A DNA stretch of 64,000 bases from Streptomyces sp. NBC_00690 (GCF_036226685.1 NZ_CP109009.1:1364001-1428000), one strand, 5' to 3'. Shown: positions 23,107 to 32,281, counted from the stretch's first letter. The notes: a model not told the origin generated them from the sequence alone. Made by a program: numbers and translations.

Positions 23107-25935
23107 TCACAAGGACAGTGCGGGCACCGGGGCTCGGCGCGTACGTCCCGCCGCGGCACCGATGAGCCACATTCCGGGGCGCACTTCCACCGCGTACTGG
23201 CCCGGGCCATCTCCGTCCGCGCCGCCGCTCACCGCCGGAGCGGGAGCGCCCGACTCGTGCGCGACGGAGATGTCCTGGGCCAGCCGTGCGGCCGTACGAC
23301 GCGTGTACTCCGCCCAGCGGCGGTCGCCGAGGCGCTCGGCCCACCGACGGCACTGGACCAACTGCCCGGTGGCGGTGTCACGACGGCCCCTACGCAGATT
23401 GACCAGGGCGAGTCCGTTGAGCGCCGCCACCTTGCCCCAGAGGTCCTGGGCGGCCAGGCACTGGTCCAGGGCCCGTCCGTACCGGCGGGCCGCGGCGCCC
23501 AGTCTGCCCTGGCCCAGCAGGATGTCCGCCATGCCGATCCGGCAGCGGGCCGCACCGGTCCGGTCCCCGACCCGATCGAAGCAGCGCTGAGCTGCGGTGA
23601 AGTGCTCCAGGGCCCTGCGTCCCTCCTGTCGCTGCCAGGCGAGATCGCCCAGTCCGTAGCGCACGACGGCCTCCGCCGAGGTGTTCCCCGCGCGCAGTGC
23701 GGCATCGAGCGCCAGTCGGTGCGTCTCCTCCCAGTCGTCCCAGGCGGCGCAGACGTGGAAGTAGCCGGTGGCACTGTCGGCGAGCTCCCACACCAAGTGC
23801 CACAGACCGGCCGCGTGCGCCTGTCGTACGCTCTCGACCAGCCCGGTTGCCTCGTCGCGGAACCAGCCGAGCGGGCTGGAGCCGACGATCGCCGCCCGGT
23901 CCAACAGGGTCCCCCGGTACGTGCCGTCCGGTGCGGCCGAGCCACCCGAGAGCGCGTGCGCGGTCCAGTTCCGGCCCGGGGCGAGCCGTCCGTCCGCGTA
24001 CCGGGCGAGGTCCAGGTACGCGTGGCACAGCCGCTCGACGGCCTGGCGCCTTTGCTCACGGCCACCGGCATCGGCGTCCCGCAACTCGACGGCGAGTACC
24101 CGGAGCAAGGAGTGGAAGCCGTAGCGGGCGGGGCGCCCGCCGGGACGTGCTTCCAGGAGTTGGGCCCGGACCAGTTCTTCGGCGACCTCGTGCGCGGCAC
24201 CGGGTGCGACCTCCAGGAGCGCGCCCGCCGTCCAGGCCGCGAAGTCGGGCGCGGGGGCCAGGGTCAGCAGCCGGAAGGCGCGCTGGGTGGCGGGGGCCGC
24301 CTCCTGGTATCCAGTCAACAGGCTGGAGCGCAGATCGAGGTCGCCTTCCCGTAGGACACCGAGCCGGGTCCGCTCGTCCCGCAGCCGCTCGGCCAGTTCG
24401 GCTGCCGTGGTGTGCGGGCGGGCGGTCAGCGCCGCCGCGGCCACCCGCAGCGCCAGGGGCAGATAGCCGCAGAGCCGGGCGATCTCGGCGGCGGCGGCCG
24501 GATCGTCGGTGATGCGCTCGCCAGCGGCCGTACGCAGCAACTCCAGTGCGTCGTCCGGTCGTACCGCATCCAGCACCAGGTGTTCCGCGCCGTCGAGTGC
24601 CGCCACCGTACGGCGACCGATCAGGATCACGGCGCTGCCCTCGGCGGGCGGCAGCAGGGGTCGGACCTGCTCCTCGGAGGTGACGTCGTCCAGGACCAGC
24701 AGCAGCTTCCGTCCGTTCAGGGCGCGCCGCAGCCGATCCATCAACTCCACCGGGTCGGTCGGCACGGCGGGTCCGGCGGTGTCGCCCAGGAGTCCGCGCA
24801 GCAGGGCGGCCTGCGCCTGTAACGGGGTCAGCGGTCTGCCCTGCGGACCGCGCAGGCACACCAGGAGTTGTCCGTCCGGGAATCGGCCGGCCAGCCGATG
24901 GGCGAGTCTGAGGGCGAGTACGGACTTGCCGACGCCGGCGCGACCGGAGATGGCGAGCACGCGCCCGGGCGGACGACCTGAGCCGCCGCGCAGCACGCGT
25001 TCGCCGTGGGCGAGTTCCTCGTGGCGGCCCACGAAGCCCGAGGCTGCGGCGGGCAGTGCCGGAGGGGTCGGCACAGGCAGGGTCGGTACGGTCTGGCCCG
25101 GTGTCGAGGAGGTCGCGCCGGGATCGGAACGCATCGTCGGGGGGCGGGCGTCCACGGGGGTGGGCGGAACGGGGGCCCGCCAGTCCAGCGAGGGGTCACG
25201 GCGCAGTACGCGTTCGTGGAGCCGGGCGAGCGTGGGCCCCGGCTCCACTCCCAACTCCTCGACCAGGGAGCGCCGCAGTCGCCCGTAGACCCGCAGTGCG
25301 TCGGAGCCGCGCCCGGTGCGGTACAGCGCCACCATGAGATGGGCGTGGAGCGTCTCGCGCAGCGGGTGTTCGTTGGCGAGGGCCAGCAGTTCACCGGCGA
25401 GTTCCTGATGGTGTCCCAACCGGAGATCGGCCACGATGCGCTGTTCGAGGACCTCCAGGCGGAGTTCGTCCAGGCGGATGGCCGCGGACTCCAGCCGTAC
25501 GCCGTGCGGGATCCCGGAGAGCGCGGGTCCGCCCCACAGCGCGAGGGCATCGCCGAGCAGACGGGAGGCACCGGCGAAGTCATTCTGCTGGTGGGCGGCG
25601 CGACCGTCGGTACGCAGTCGTTCGAACAGGGGCAGGTCGAAGTCCTGCTCCTGGTCGGGTATCTGGAGCAGATATCCCGGTGGGCGGGTGACCAGGAGAC
25701 CGCCGGTCGTGGTGGCCGGGCCTTCGGCAAGGATCTTGCGCAGTTGCGACACGTACACCTGGAGCGTGGTGGTCGCTGTCCGCGGCGGCTCGTTCCCCCA
25801 GAGTTCGTCGATGAGACTGTGCGCGGGCACCACTTCTCCGGCCTGCACCAGCAGGGTGGCGAGCAGGGCACGCGGTTTGGCGGCGGACGGGGTGCGCGGG
25901 GACAGGCTCACCGGCCCCAATACCCGAAAACGCAT
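23107..25935 (-). CDS. large SARP-type regulator (AfsR-like: DBD-BTAD-NB-ARC-TPR)
   Basis: A 942-residue pathway activator. Residues 1-95 are the OmpR-like DNA-binding domain (MRFRVLGPVSL..., TLQVYVSQLRKIL), 100-245 the bacterial transcriptional activation domain (ALYRTGRGSDALRVY), then a linker and an NB-ARC ATPase with P-loop GRAGVGKS (Lys337) and LLLVLDDV. The C-terminal third is helical TPR-like. AfsR-type SARPs bind direct heptameric repeats and recruit RNA polymerase. GAGAGGAG precedes the ATG. Codon 372 (24820-24822) is TTA, giving possible bldA control. Tandem 16-bp repeats lie upstream. It most likely activates the tetronate genes. Confidence 0.93.
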   Translation of the reverse strand: MRFRVLGPVSLSPRTPSAAKPRALLATLLVQAGEVVPAHSLIDELWGNEPPRTATTTLQVYVSQLRKILAEGPATTTGGLLVTRPPGYLLQIPDQEQDFDLPLFERLRTDGRAAHQQNDFAGASRLLGDALALWGGPALSGIPHGVRLESAAIRLDELRLEVLEQRIVADLRLGHHQELAGELLALANEHPLRETLHAHLMVALYRTGRGSDALRVYGRLRRSLVEELGVEPGPTLARLHERVLRRDPSLDWRAPVPPTPVDARPPTMRSDPGATSSTPGQTVPTLPVPTPPALPAAASGFVGRHEELAHGERVLRGGSGRPPGRVLAISGRAGVGKSVLALRLAHRLAGRFPDGQLLVCLRGPQGRPLTPLQAQAALLRGLLGDTAGPAVPTDPVELMDRLRRALNGRKLLLVLDDVTSEEQVRPLLPPAEGSAVILIGRRTVAALDGAEHLVLDAVRPDDALELLRTAAGERITDDPAAAAEIARLCGYLPLALRVAAAALTARPHTTAAELAERLRDERTRLGVLREGDLDLRSSLLTGYQEAAPATQRAFRLLTLAPAPDFAAWTAGALLEVAPGAAHEVAEELVRAQLLEARPGGRPARYGFHSLLRVLAVELRDADAGGREQRRQAVERLCHAYLDLARYADGRLAPGRNWTAHALSGGSAAPDGTYRGTLLDRAAIVGSSPLGWFRDEATGLVESVRQAHAAGLWHLVWELADSATGYFHVCAAWDDWEETHRLALDAALRAGNTSAEAVVRYGLGDLAWQRQEGRRALEHFTAAQRCFDRVGDRTGAARCRIGMADILLGQGRLGAAARRYGRALDQCLAAQDLWGKVAALNGLALVNLRRGRRDTATGQLVQCRRWAERLGDRRWAEYTRRTAARLAQDISVAHESGAPAPAVSGGADGDGPGQYAVEVRPGMWLIGAAAGRTRRAPVPALSL

Positions 25936-25997
25936 GGTCTGGCTCCTCTCGAAAGCAAACGGAAGGCTGTGTGATCGGGGGTGGGGTGCGGGGGCTG

Positions 25998-26060
25998 TCG
26001 GACCGCGGAATCTTCAGACGGGGGATCGTCGGACCGGGGGATCTTCGGACCGAGCGCTGG
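25998..26060. repeat. four 15-16-bp direct repeats upstream of the SARP gene
   Basis: Units at 25998-26013, 26014-26028, 26029-26044 and 26045-26060 share TCGGACCGNGGNATCT-like sequence. They sit in the 190-bp gap between the SARP start and the end of the afsA-like gene, where a promoter or regulator-binding array would be expected. A further degenerate CTGGA-rich stretch continues to about 26115. Confidence 0.6.
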
Positions 26061-26126
26061 AGAACTGGAGGATCGAAGACTGGGCGGCTGAACAACTGGA
26101 CAGCTGGACGGCTGACGGGCGGGGCG

Positions 26127-27167
26127 TCAGCAGTCCTGGAGCAGGGTCGCCGTCGCGGTGCACAACACCCGGCTGCCCTGGCTGAAGGTGATCCGGGTGT
26201 GGACGACGGGACGACCGGCACGGTCACGCAGTGGATCGCGCGTATTGACGGTGCAGGTCAGGGGGAGGTCCGCCTCGCCGAAACCGCGGAACGAGGCCCA
26301 CCAGTGGGTAAGTACGGCATGGGCCGGCTCGAACCCCTGGAGTTCGGCGGCGACGACGAGCGCCGCCTGCCTGGACGCTTCGAGGAACACCGTCCCCGGG
26401 ATGTGTCCGCCCGGTCCGCCGTGGAAGGTCTCATGGCCGGGCTGTGGGGTGACGGGCAACATGAACTCGCCGTCGATCGCGCGGAGCGGTGGGCCCACCA
26501 GGACGTTGCGCACATCGCCGCGGCCGGCCTGTTCGGGACGGACGGTCGCCCGTCGGGCCGTCGGCGAAGCGGGGGGCAGAGCTCCGCGCAGGCTCTCCCG
26601 ACGCCCGAGTTCACGGTGTGCCCGGTACACCCGAGGCATCAGGAACTGGAGGCGTGCGGTGCCACTGCCGCAGCTCACGCCGTCGATCGCCACTCCCCCG
26701 CGGCACTCCAGACCGCGCGGGACGCCGTTCACCACATCGACGGGGTTGAGCGTGATGTCCAGCGTCATGGACGCCGGCCGGCCGACGCGGCGCCAAGGGG
26801 TGAGCTCCCGGATGTCGATACCGCTCGACACAAAGACGGCGGGGCGGTCGACGGGGACCCGGAAGTACTGGTGGGCGACGAAGAACGTGGCTTGGCGCAG
26901 TGACTCCGCGGCGAAGAGCAGGTCGTGGAAGGTGTCCGGTCCATCGTTGAAGACCGGGTGCTCGTCGGGCAGTTCGGCGGAGAGCGCGAAGTGCTGCTCC
27001 ACCGGGGCTGTGGCGTCCAGGAGGAAGCCCTCCGGGGTGTCGGGCCGGTGCAGGAGATGCAGCGGGGCCATGTCGTGGGAGCCCGGCAGCCCGGCCGCGA
27101 GGGTGGCGCGGGGCGCGGGCTCGGGTGGTCTAGCGTGTGCGTCGGAAGCGTTGGGCGCGCTGTCCAT
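26127..27167 (-). CDS. AfsA-family butenolide/butyrolactone synthase 1
   Basis: A 346-residue AfsA homologue with the two internal AfsA repeats: first about 30-150 (HPVFNDGPDTFHDLLFAAE, RQATFFVAH), second about 215-340 (RNVLVGPPLR, HIPGTVFLEASRQAAL). AfsA proteins condense a beta-ketoacyl thioester with dihydroxyacetone phosphate, the first step toward gamma-butyrolactone, butenolide and furan hormones. The ATG at 27167 is chosen for its GGAG six to seven bases upstream; the frame is open further but without support. Same strand as the SARP gene and 191 bp upstream of it. No receptor gene is adjacent. Confidence 0.9.
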   Translation of the reverse strand: MDSAPNASDAHARPPEPAPRATLAAGLPGSHDMAPLHLLHRPDTPEGFLLDATAPVEQHFALSAELPDEHPVFNDGPDTFHDLLFAAESLRQATFFVAHQYFRVPVDRPAVFVSSGIDIRELTPWRRVGRPASMTLDITLNPVDVVNGVPRGLECRGGVAIDGVSCGSGTARLQFLMPRVYRAHRELGRRESLRGALPPASPTARRATVRPEQAGRGDVRNVLVGPPLRAIDGEFMLPVTPQPGHETFHGGPGGHIPGTVFLEASRQAALVVAAELQGFEPAHAVLTHWWASFRGFGEADLPLTCTVNTRDPLRDRAGRPVVHTRITFSQGSRVLCTATATLLQDC

Positions 27168-27337
27168 ACCAGCTCCTTCGGGTGCCCCGGGCTGGGCCGT
27201 GGGCGGCGAGAGGGACGATCGTGCGGGGTACGACGCGGAGCTTCCGTACCGTCCCAATCGCTCACGGCCACCACCGATGCACACGTGACTGGCGCATATG
27301 CATGTGTCCATGAGCGGTGTACTGGGCGATCAAGCCT

Positions 27338-27352
27338 TTTCCGGACCGGAAA
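27338..27352. promoter_or_regulatory. palindrome upstream of afsA-like gene, candidate operator
   Basis: TTTCCGG-A-CCGGAAA is a perfect inverted repeat in an unusually AT-rich stretch 170 bp upstream of the AfsA-like start. Hormone-receptor sites (ARE) upstream of such genes are also palindromic with CCGG-type cores. Binding is inference only. Confidence 0.3.
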
Positions 27353-27359
27353 CACCGAG

Positions 27360-27388
27360 GGCGGTGGCGGGATTTACCCGTCACCGCC
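27360..27388 (-). terminator. terminator of the kor-ferredoxin operon
   Basis: A 12-bp stem with one wobble pair (27360-27371 with 27377-27388) and a five-base loop, about 100 bp downstream of the ferredoxin stop codon on the minus strand. Confidence 0.55.
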
Positions 27389-27485
27389 CCAACGTTCTCT
27401 CGGGTCGCTGCAATCGCTCTGGACTTGGCCTGTACCGGGACTGGACCGCACCGGAATGCGATCTACCACCAACGGGCCCGAGAGG

Positions 27486-27803
27486 CTACTCCCCCGCCGC
27501 CCGAGTGGCGACCAGGGGGTGGTCGACGCTGAGCGGTCCAGCTCCGCTGGCTCCTCCGGGAGAGCCGAGGGGCACGAAGACCTCGGAGTCGGCCGTGCGG
27601 AAGTCACTCCACTCGGCCGGGACGTCCTGGTCGAAGAAGACGGCCTCGACCGGGCAGACGGGCTCACAGGCCCCGCAGTCCACGCATTCGTCGGGGTGGA
27701 TGTAGAGCTTGCGGGGACCTTCGTAGATGCAGTCGACGGGGCATTCGTCGATACACGCCCGGTCCTTGACGTCGACACAGGGTTGAGCGATCACGTACGC
27801 CAT
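27486..27803 (-). CDS. fdxA: 7Fe ferredoxin (FdxA type)
   Basis: A 105-residue ferredoxin with CVDVKDRACIDECPVDC, the C-x7-C-x3-C arrangement of the [3Fe-4S] site, and CVDCGACEPVCP for the [4Fe-4S] site. The N-terminus is identical in style to mycobacterial and streptomycete FdxA, and the C-terminal 30 residues are an unconserved tail. It begins 35 bp after the KorB stop and is probably the electron acceptor of that oxidoreductase. It could also supply electrons to the P450 at 57813. The start is the ATG of MAYVIAQPC; the longer open frame upstream is a shadow of korB. Confidence 0.93.
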   Translation of the reverse strand: MAYVIAQPCVDVKDRACIDECPVDCIYEGPRKLYIHPDECVDCGACEPVCPVEAVFFDQDVPAEWSDFRTADSEVFVPLGSPGGASGAGPLSVDHPLVATRAAGE

Positions 27804-27838
27804 GGGTCCCTCCCTGGGGTGTGGGGTTCTCGGGCGGA

Positions 27839-28942
27839 TCAGACGGGCTGCGGGGTCGCGCTGCTGCGCTCCGGACGAACGACCCAAGCGTCGTTGCCGG
27901 TGAGGAGTGCCTTGAGGTCGCCTCTGCCGAGTTGTTCGGTGGCGGTGTCGAGTTGGTTGTTCATGAGGGTGTCGTAGACGGGGCGTTGGGTGCTGCGGAA
28001 GACGCCGATGGGTGTGTGGTGGAGGGTGTCGGGGTGGGCGAGGCGGGAGAGGGCGAAGGCGGTGGTGGGGTTGGGGTTGTGGGCGTCGTGGGTGAGGATG
28101 TGGGGTTCGTTTTCGGGGGTGATGGTGACGATGTCGAGGTCGCCGGTGGTGGGGTTGCGGGTGATGCCTTGGTTGTTGTCGATGCCGAAGCGGATGGGTT
28201 GGTTGTGTTCGAGGCGGATGAGGGCGGTTTGGGCTTGGTCTTTGTCTTTGAGGGCTTCGAAGGCGCCGTCGTTGAAGATGTTGCAGTTTTGGTAGATCTC
28301 GACGAGTGCGGTGCCGGGGTGTTCGGCTGCTTGGCGGAGGACTTCGGTGAGGTGTTTGCGGTCGGAGTCGATGGTGCGGGCGACGAAGGTGGCTTCGGCT
28401 CCCAGGGCGAGGGAGACGGGGTTGAAGGGGGCATCGAGGGAGCCCATGGGGGTGGACTTGGTGATCTTCCCGGTTTCGCTGGTGGGGCTGTATTGGCCTT
28501 TGGTGAGGCCGTAGATGCGGTTGTTGAAGAGAAGGATTTTGAGGTTGACGTTGCGGCGTAGGGCGTGGATGAGGTGGTTGCCGCCGATGGAGAGGGCGTC
28601 GCCGTCGCCGGTGACGACCCAGACGGAGAGGTCTTGGCGGGAGGTGGCGAGTCCGGTGGCGATGGCGGGGGCACGTCCGTGGATGGAGTGCATGCCGTAG
28701 GTGTTCATGTAGTAGGGGAAGCGGGAGGAGCAGCCGATGCCGGAGACGAAGACGATGTTTTCTTTGGCGAGGCCGAGGGAGGGCATGAAGCTTTGGACGG
28801 CGGCGAGGATGGCGTAGTCGCCGCAGCCGGGGCACCAGCGGACTTCTTGGTCGGACTTGAAGTCCTTCATGGTCTGGGGGGTGGTGGTTTTGGGGACCAG
28901 GGTCAGGAGGGTGGGCTCGCTGCGGGTGGTGGTGTCAGTCAT
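27839..28942 (-). CDS. korB: 2-oxoacid:ferredoxin oxidoreductase, beta subunit
   Basis: A 367-residue thiamine-diphosphate subunit. CPGCGDYAIL provides iron-sulfur Cys residues, GIGCSSRFPYY and GDGDALSIGGNHLIHALRRN are the ThDP/Mg2+ motifs. With the alpha subunit it oxidatively decarboxylates 2-oxoglutarate (or another 2-oxoacid) to the acyl-CoA, reducing ferredoxin. It overlaps korA by eight bases. Codon usage differs from most of the window: Gln CAA, Glu GAA, Lys AAA and Leu CTC dominate instead of CAG, GAG, AAG, CTG. Substrate is assigned from family resemblance to KorB and could be broader. Confidence 0.93.
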   Translation of the reverse strand: MTDTTTRSEPTLLTLVPKTTTPQTMKDFKSDQEVRWCPGCGDYAILAAVQSFMPSLGLAKENIVFVSGIGCSSRFPYYMNTYGMHSIHGRAPAIATGLATSRQDLSVWVVTGDGDALSIGGNHLIHALRRNVNLKILLFNNRIYGLTKGQYSPTSETGKITKSTPMGSLDAPFNPVSLALGAEATFVARTIDSDRKHLTEVLRQAAEHPGTALVEIYQNCNIFNDGAFEALKDKDQAQTALIRLEHNQPIRFGIDNNQGITRNPTTGDLDIVTITPENEPHILTHDAHNPNPTTAFALSRLAHPDTLHHTPIGVFRSTQRPVYDTLMNNQLDTATEQLGRGDLKALLTGNDAWVVRPERSSATPQPV

Positions 28943-30845
28943 GGATGTGCTCCTTGAGGGCCGCGGCGAGCTGTTCGGCCTTGAATGGCATTCCGTTGAC
29001 CTGGGTGTGGGAGTGGGCGGGGGTGAGGTAGCGGGCGCGGATGAGGGTGGCGAGTTGGCCGAGGTTCATTTCGGGGATGACGGTGTGTTGGTAGTGGTTG
29101 AGGATGGTTTTGAGGTTGGTGGGGAAGGGGTTGAGGTGGGTGAGGTGTGCTTGGGCGATGGGGTGGCCGTCGGCGCGGAGGCGGCGGACGGCTGCGGTGA
29201 TGGGTCCGTAGGTGGAGCCCCAGCCCAGGACGAGGGTGCGGGCGTTGTGGGGGTCGTCGACGGTGAGGTCGGGGACGGTGATGTGGTCGATTTTGGCTTG
29301 GCGGGTGCGGACCATGTGTTCGTGGTTGGCGGGGTCGTAGGAGATGTTGCCGGTGCCGTCTTGTTTTTCGATGCCGCCGATGCGGTGTTCGAGTCCGGGG
29401 GTGCCGGGGACGGCCCAGGGGCGGGCGAGGGTCTGCGGGTCGCGTTTGTAGGGCCAGAACACTTCGGTGCCGTCGGCGAGGGTGTGGTTCGTGGTGGTGG
29501 TGAATTGAACTTTGAGGTCGGGGAGTTCGGTGAGGTCGGGGATGCGCCAGGGTTCGGAGCCGTTGGCGAGGTAGCCGTCGGAGAGGAGGAAGACGGGGGT
29601 GCGGTAGGTGAGGGCGATACGGGCTGCGTCCAGGGCTGCGTTGAAGCAGTCGCCGGGGGTTTTCGGCGCCACGATCGGTACCGGTGCTTCGCCGTTGCGC
29701 CCATACATGGCCTGCAACAGGTCGGCCTGCTCGGTTTTGGTGGGCAGCCCGGTGGACGGCCCACCGCGTTGGATGTCCACGATCAACAAGGGCAGCTCCA
29801 ACGACACGGCCAGCCCGATGGTCTCCGACTTCAACGCGACACCCGGTCCAGAGGTGGTGGTCACCGCCAACTGGCCACCGAACGCCGCTCCCAACGCTGC
29901 GCCGATCCCCGCGATCTCGTCTTCCGCCTGGAAGGTGCGGACCCCGAAGTTTTTGTGCTTGGACAGTTCATGCAAAATGTCCGACGCTGGGGTGATCGGA
30001 TACGAGCCCAGATACAGGGGCAGGTCTGCCTGCTGGGAGGCGGCGATCAAACCCAGTGACAGGGCCAGGTTCCCGGACATGTTGCGGTAGGTGCCCGGGG
30101 TGAACGCCGAGGTCGCCGGGGCGATCTCGTAGGAGACCGCGAAGTCTTCCGTTGTCTCGCCGAAGTTCCAGCCCGCTCTGAACGCGGCGATGTTCGCCTC
30201 CGCGATCTGTGGCTTCTTCGCGAACTTCGACCGCAGGAATGCTTCCGTGCCCTCGGTCGGCCGGTGATACATCCACGACAGCAACCCGAGCGCGAACATG
30301 TTCTTCGACCGTTCCGCTTCCTTACGGGACAGTCCGAAGTCTTTCAACGCCTCGATGGTCAGACTCGTCAACGGCACCGGATGAACCCGGTAACCCTCCA
30401 GGGTGCCGTCATCCAACGGCGAGGTGGCATAGCCGACCTTCGCCATCGCCCGCTTCGCGAACTCATCGGTGTTCACGATGATCTCGCCACCGAGCGGCAC
30501 ATCCGCCAGGTTCGCCTTCAACGCAGCAGGATTCATCGCCACCAACACATTCGGCGCATCACCCGGCGTCAAAATGTCATGATCCGCAAAATGCAACTGG
30601 AACGATGACACCCCCGGCAAAGTCCCGGCAGGCGCCCTGATCTCCGCCGGGAAGTTCGGCAACGTCGAAAGATCATTCCCCAACGACGCCGTCTCCGACG
30701 TAAACCGGTCACCCGTAAGCTGCATCCCATCACCCGAGTCACCAGCAAACCGGATCACCACCCGATCCAACCGGCGAACCTCCTTGGCCGGGACGGAGGC
30801 CGACACCGGCTCAGCCTCTTCGACGCCTACCGTGTCTACCGTCAC
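28935..30845 (-). CDS. korA: 2-oxoacid:ferredoxin oxidoreductase, alpha subunit
   Basis: A 636-residue fused gamma-alpha subunit. The N-terminal gamma part (FAGDSGDGMQLTGDRF; NPAALKANL) is followed by the pyrimidine-binding alpha part (GSYPITPASDILHEL, ... EDEIAGIGAALGAAFGG) and the C-terminal domain (VLGWGSTYGPI). The GTG at 30845 is preferred to ATG 30866 because AAGGAG lies between them at the right distance. The 3' part (below about 29,650) has the CAA/GAA/CTC-rich codon style of korB, whereas the 5' part uses ordinary Streptomyces codons, so the gene looks compositionally mosaic. Confidence 0.93.
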   Translation of the reverse strand: MTVDTVGVEEAEPVSASVPAKEVRRLDRVVIRFAGDSGDGMQLTGDRFTSETASLGNDLSTLPNFPAEIRAPAGTLPGVSSFQLHFADHDILTPGDAPNVLVAMNPAALKANLADVPLGGEIIVNTDEFAKRAMAKVGYATSPLDDGTLEGYRVHPVPLTSLTIEALKDFGLSRKEAERSKNMFALGLLSWMYHRPTEGTEAFLRSKFAKKPQIAEANIAAFRAGWNFGETTEDFAVSYEIAPATSAFTPGTYRNMSGNLALSLGLIAASQQADLPLYLGSYPITPASDILHELSKHKNFGVRTFQAEDEIAGIGAALGAAFGGQLAVTTTSGPGVALKSETIGLAVSLELPLLIVDIQRGGPSTGLPTKTEQADLLQAMYGRNGEAPVPIVAPKTPGDCFNAALDAARIALTYRTPVFLLSDGYLANGSEPWRIPDLTELPDLKVQFTTTTNHTLADGTEVFWPYKRDPQTLARPWAVPGTPGLEHRIGGIEKQDGTGNISYDPANHEHMVRTRQAKIDHITVPDLTVDDPHNARTLVLGWGSTYGPITAAVRRLRADGHPIAQAHLTHLNPFPTNLKTILNHYQHTVIPEMNLGQLATLIRARYLTPAHSHTQVNGMPFKAEQLAAALKEHIHD

Positions 30846-31243
30846 GCGATCCGTCTCCTTCAACATTCTGCTGGCTGTTCACCGGGCGACTGCGCGGCTT
30901 CGGCACATGGACGAGCACGACGCTAGGCAGGCCGCCTTGAGGCAAGCCAAAGCACCGGTCCATCCCCGATGCACGGCCCCCTGGCCGGACGGGATCACCG
31001 ACGCCCGGGAGCCCGTGCAACGGCGGTGATGCGCGCCGCTGGCCCGGCCGGCCGCGTACGGACAGCGAATGGCGGCTGATTACAGCGCCCGTACAGCAGT
31101 TCTCCAGAAAGCCTCGCGACGCTTTCCTCGTCGGCGGAGCCGGTCTGTCCGACCCCTTCCCCCGACCGGACCCGGTCCGACCGGGCAGGCCCGTACGGCC
31201 CAGTGCACCGCCTCGCATTCCGTACCGCTCGAAGGAGCACACC
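30846..31243. other. 398-bp divergent promoter region
   Basis: No gene is supported between the korA and beta-propeller starts. The region must contain promoters in both directions. I see no strong repeat or palindrome in it. Confidence 0.4.
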
Positions 31244-32281
31244 GTGGAACCCTCACTGCAGACATCCCGCCGCACTCTTCTGCGCCTCGCGGCAGTCGGC
31301 GCGGCCGGTGGCGCCATCGCCGCCACCCCGCTGCCCGCGTTCGCCGCCACCGGCGCGGACCGCTGCCCGCTGCCGCGGACCCTCTCGGTCACCGCTCCGG
31401 GGCTCTATCCGGAAGGCGTCGCCTGGGACCCAAGACGCAAGGCGTTCCTGGTGGGCTCCACCGCCCAGGGCACCATCTCGGTGGTGCGCGCCGATGGTTC
31501 GCTCTCCGTGCTGGTCGCCCCGTTCGCCCGGGTGTCCGTGATCGGCATCCAGGTGGACGCGGTCCGCGGCAGCATCCAGGCCGCCTACAGCGACTACTTC
31601 TTCCGCCGTCTGGGCATGGTGGACACCTCCCTGCCCCCGGTGAACGGCGTCGGCAGCTTCGACCTGGCCACCGGGGCCGTACGGCAGCTGGTCCCCGTCT
31701 CGACCGGGGAGTCCGAGCCGCGGACCAACGACGTCACCACCGACCGACACGGCGACATCTACGTCACCGACACCGAAGCCGACACCATCACCCGTGTGAG
31801 CCGGGACGGTGAGGTGCTCCAGGTGATCCGCGACGACCGCTTCACGGCCGACGGCACCGGTCCCAACGGCATCGTCGCCCACCCCGCCGGGCATCTGCTG
31901 ATGGGCAAGTACGACGGCGGCCGGCTCTTTCGCATCGACCGTCCGCGTTCGGCGCGCCCCATCGTCCGCGAAGTGCGCCTGGATCGCGCGCCCGCCTCCA
32001 TCGACGGCATCGCGCTGCGCCCGGACGGTTCCCTGGTCGTCGTGGTGAACGACCTCTCGCTGCCCGGCGGTGCAGGCGGCCGGGACGCCGTGGTCGTCCT
32101 GCGGTCCACGGACGGCTGGCGCACGGCCCGTACCCTGCGCGACCAGACCTGGCCGCTCGCCGACCCCACCACCGTGGCCGTGACGCCGTACGGCGACTAC
32201 GTGGTCAGCGGGGGCCTCAGGGAAATCCTCGCCGGGGTGCCCTCCACCACTCCCGGCCAGTTCCAACTGCGCCGGCGCTGA
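31244..32281 (+). CDS. Tat-exported SMP-30/NHL-like beta-propeller protein
   Basis: A 345-residue protein with a Tat signal (SRRTLLRLAAVGAAGG, cleavage likely after AFA, residue 34). The mature part has repeated strands typical of SMP-30/gluconolactonase-like or NHL propellers (LYPEGVAWDPRRKAFLVGS, TNDVTTDRHGDIYVTD, GPNGIVAHPAGHLLMG, DGIALRPDGSLVVV). Members of this fold include lactonases and binding proteins. The GTG start has AAGGAG upstream. It lies just before an MMPL exporter on the same strand, 121 bp away, so it may act on an exported product or hormone outside the membrane. Substrate unknown. Confidence 0.82.
   Translation: MEPSLQTSRRTLLRLAAVGAAGGAIAATPLPAFAATGADRCPLPRTLSVTAPGLYPEGVAWDPRRKAFLVGSTAQGTISVVRADGSLSVLVAPFARVSVIGIQVDAVRGSIQAAYSDYFFRRLGMVDTSLPPVNGVGSFDLATGAVRQLVPVSTGESEPRTNDVTTDRHGDIYVTDTEADTITRVSRDGEVLQVIRDDRFTADGTGPNGIVAHPAGHLLMGKYDGGRLFRIDRPRSARPIVREVRLDRAPASIDGIALRPDGSLVVVVNDLSLPGGAGGRDAVVVLRSTDGWRTARTLRDQTWPLADPTTVAVTPYGDYVVSGGLREILAGVPSTTPGQFQLRRR

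Noticed and set aside
27821..28961. Long Gly/Val-rich plus-strand frames opposite korB and korA
   Set aside because: They result from the strong strand asymmetry of the korB region; the minus-strand proteins carry all KorA/KorB motifs.
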